A DNA stretch of 64,000 nucleotides from Cacajao melanocephalus (taxonomy: Eukaryota; Chordata; Mammalia; Primates; Pitheciidae): NCBI GenBank assembly GCA_963573385.1, contig CAUYLG010061966.1, positions 58,581-122,580 of the forward strand, written 5' to 3'. This document shows positions 63,486 through 64,000 of the stretch, in pieces. The notes beneath the pieces are model-generated. The model did no database searches and was not told the DNA's origin. It saw nothing but the letters and a program-made list of their open reading frames with translations. Numbering within the stretch: the stretch's first letter is position 1; each line of letters opens with the position of its first letter. The position numbers and the translations under genes were made by a program.

Positions 63486-63797
63486 GAGTGGACGCCGCAC
63501 TTTCAGACAAATTTTTGTTGCCCACAGACCAGGAGATTCCCAGCGGAGGAGCCACACGGGTTGCCAGCGTGACTTTTTTGGCCTGCACGGCTGTTCTGCC
63601 GGCACCCCGGCACGGCGCTTCTCAGTGCGGAGTATAGGGGATGGGGTGCGAGTGGACACTGCAATTTCAGACGAATTTCTGTTGCCCACGAACTGGGAGC
63701 TACCCAGCGGAGGAGCCAACCGGGTCGCCAGCGCGACTCTTTTGGCAGTGCGGCACGGCACAGCGCTTCTCAGTGTAGAGTATATGGGACTGGGTGC
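63486..63797 (+). repeat. 164-base tandem duplication in L1 5' UTR
   Basis: Two diverged units begin GAGTGGACGCCGC at 63486 and GAGTGGACACTGC at 63650. Both contain TTTCAGAC, GTTGCCCAC, CCCAGCGGAGGAGCCA and GCGCTTCTCAGTG in the same order. The second unit is about 15 bases shorter around 63745. Confidence 0.85.
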
Positions 63798-64000
63798 CCT
63801 TTGAGTCGGGCTCGGCCAGTCCCATCCCCACAAGGAGAACAGCAATTGGAAGCACTGAAGACTGAGAGTTTCACAGTAAGCACAGCTGAACCCGGGAAGG
63901 CCTAGCTCTGTGGGGAAAGGGCATCCGCCAAAGGAAAAATAAGAAACAGAAAAAACTTCATCACCAACAAGCCGGACATCCACTCACACCCAATCTGAAA

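Larger units (their letters stand above)
63410..64000 (+). mobile_element. Primate L1 5' UTR, continuing past the window
   Basis: Begins at the usual L1 5' end (GATCCAAGATGGCCGATTAG near 63425) and runs in sense through a CpG-rich 5' UTR to the window edge. The 5' end appears complete, so the copy could be near full length. It resembles older L1PA/L1PB-type promoters more than the current human L1. The 224-codon frame at 63309-63983 and the 111-codon frame at 63469-63804 lie in this untranslated region and are not genes. Confidence 0.88.

Noticed and set aside
63309..63983. 224-codon minus-strand frame, the longest in the window
   Set aside because: It is antisense to the L1 5' UTR. Its internal near-repeats come from the 164-base tandem duplication, not a repetitive protein.

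Overview
The window is primate genomic DNA, most likely human or another catarrhine. It carries about two dozen Alu copies of several ages (J- and S-like, one Y-like), primate-lineage L1 sequence, THE1/MST and MLT1 MaLR LTRs, other endogenous-retrovirus LTRs, a Tigger DNA transposon, and MIR, L2 and MER5-type fossils. I find no protein-coding gene, tRNA, rRNA or CRISPR array. Every open reading frame is short, unspliced and lies in a repeat or in non-coding unique DNA. The stretch is intergenic or deep-intronic; direction and host gene cannot be told from the sequence.

Layout. 1-5420 is one inverted duplication: each base n pairs with base 5421-n, with no spacer at the 2710/2711 centre. Each arm holds an MLT1-type LTR and a MIR split by a second MLT1-type LTR. 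5.4-17 kb is unique DNA with a solo MST/THE1 LTR, a deleted Tigger element and several Alus. 17.9-19.8 kb is an old antisense L1 fragment. 20.4-30 kb holds a MER5-type element, ERV-type LTRs, a short L1 3' end and a repeat-poor block (25.3-26.7 kb). 30-44.4 kb is dense in Alus and LTRs, including an ERV1-type solo LTR with an Alu inside and two LTR-in-LTR nests. 44.4-46.5 kb is unique. 46.5-48.8 kb is a 5'-truncated, defective L1. 49.2-50.2 kb is another LTR nest. 51.9-54.5 kb is a three-level nest (older element, then L1M, then three Alus). 58.6-61 kb has an old L1 followed by a further LTR nest. 61.3 kb has a Y-like Alu, 62.1-62.8 kb has LTRs, and the window ends inside a sense L1 5' UTR starting near 63.41 kb.

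What stands out is architecture, not gene content: the zero-spacer palindrome at the window edge, and a set of nested insertions whose target-site duplications can be read directly, giving a relative insertion history. Family names rest on recognition of consensus-like sequence by eye; subfamily names are tentative.
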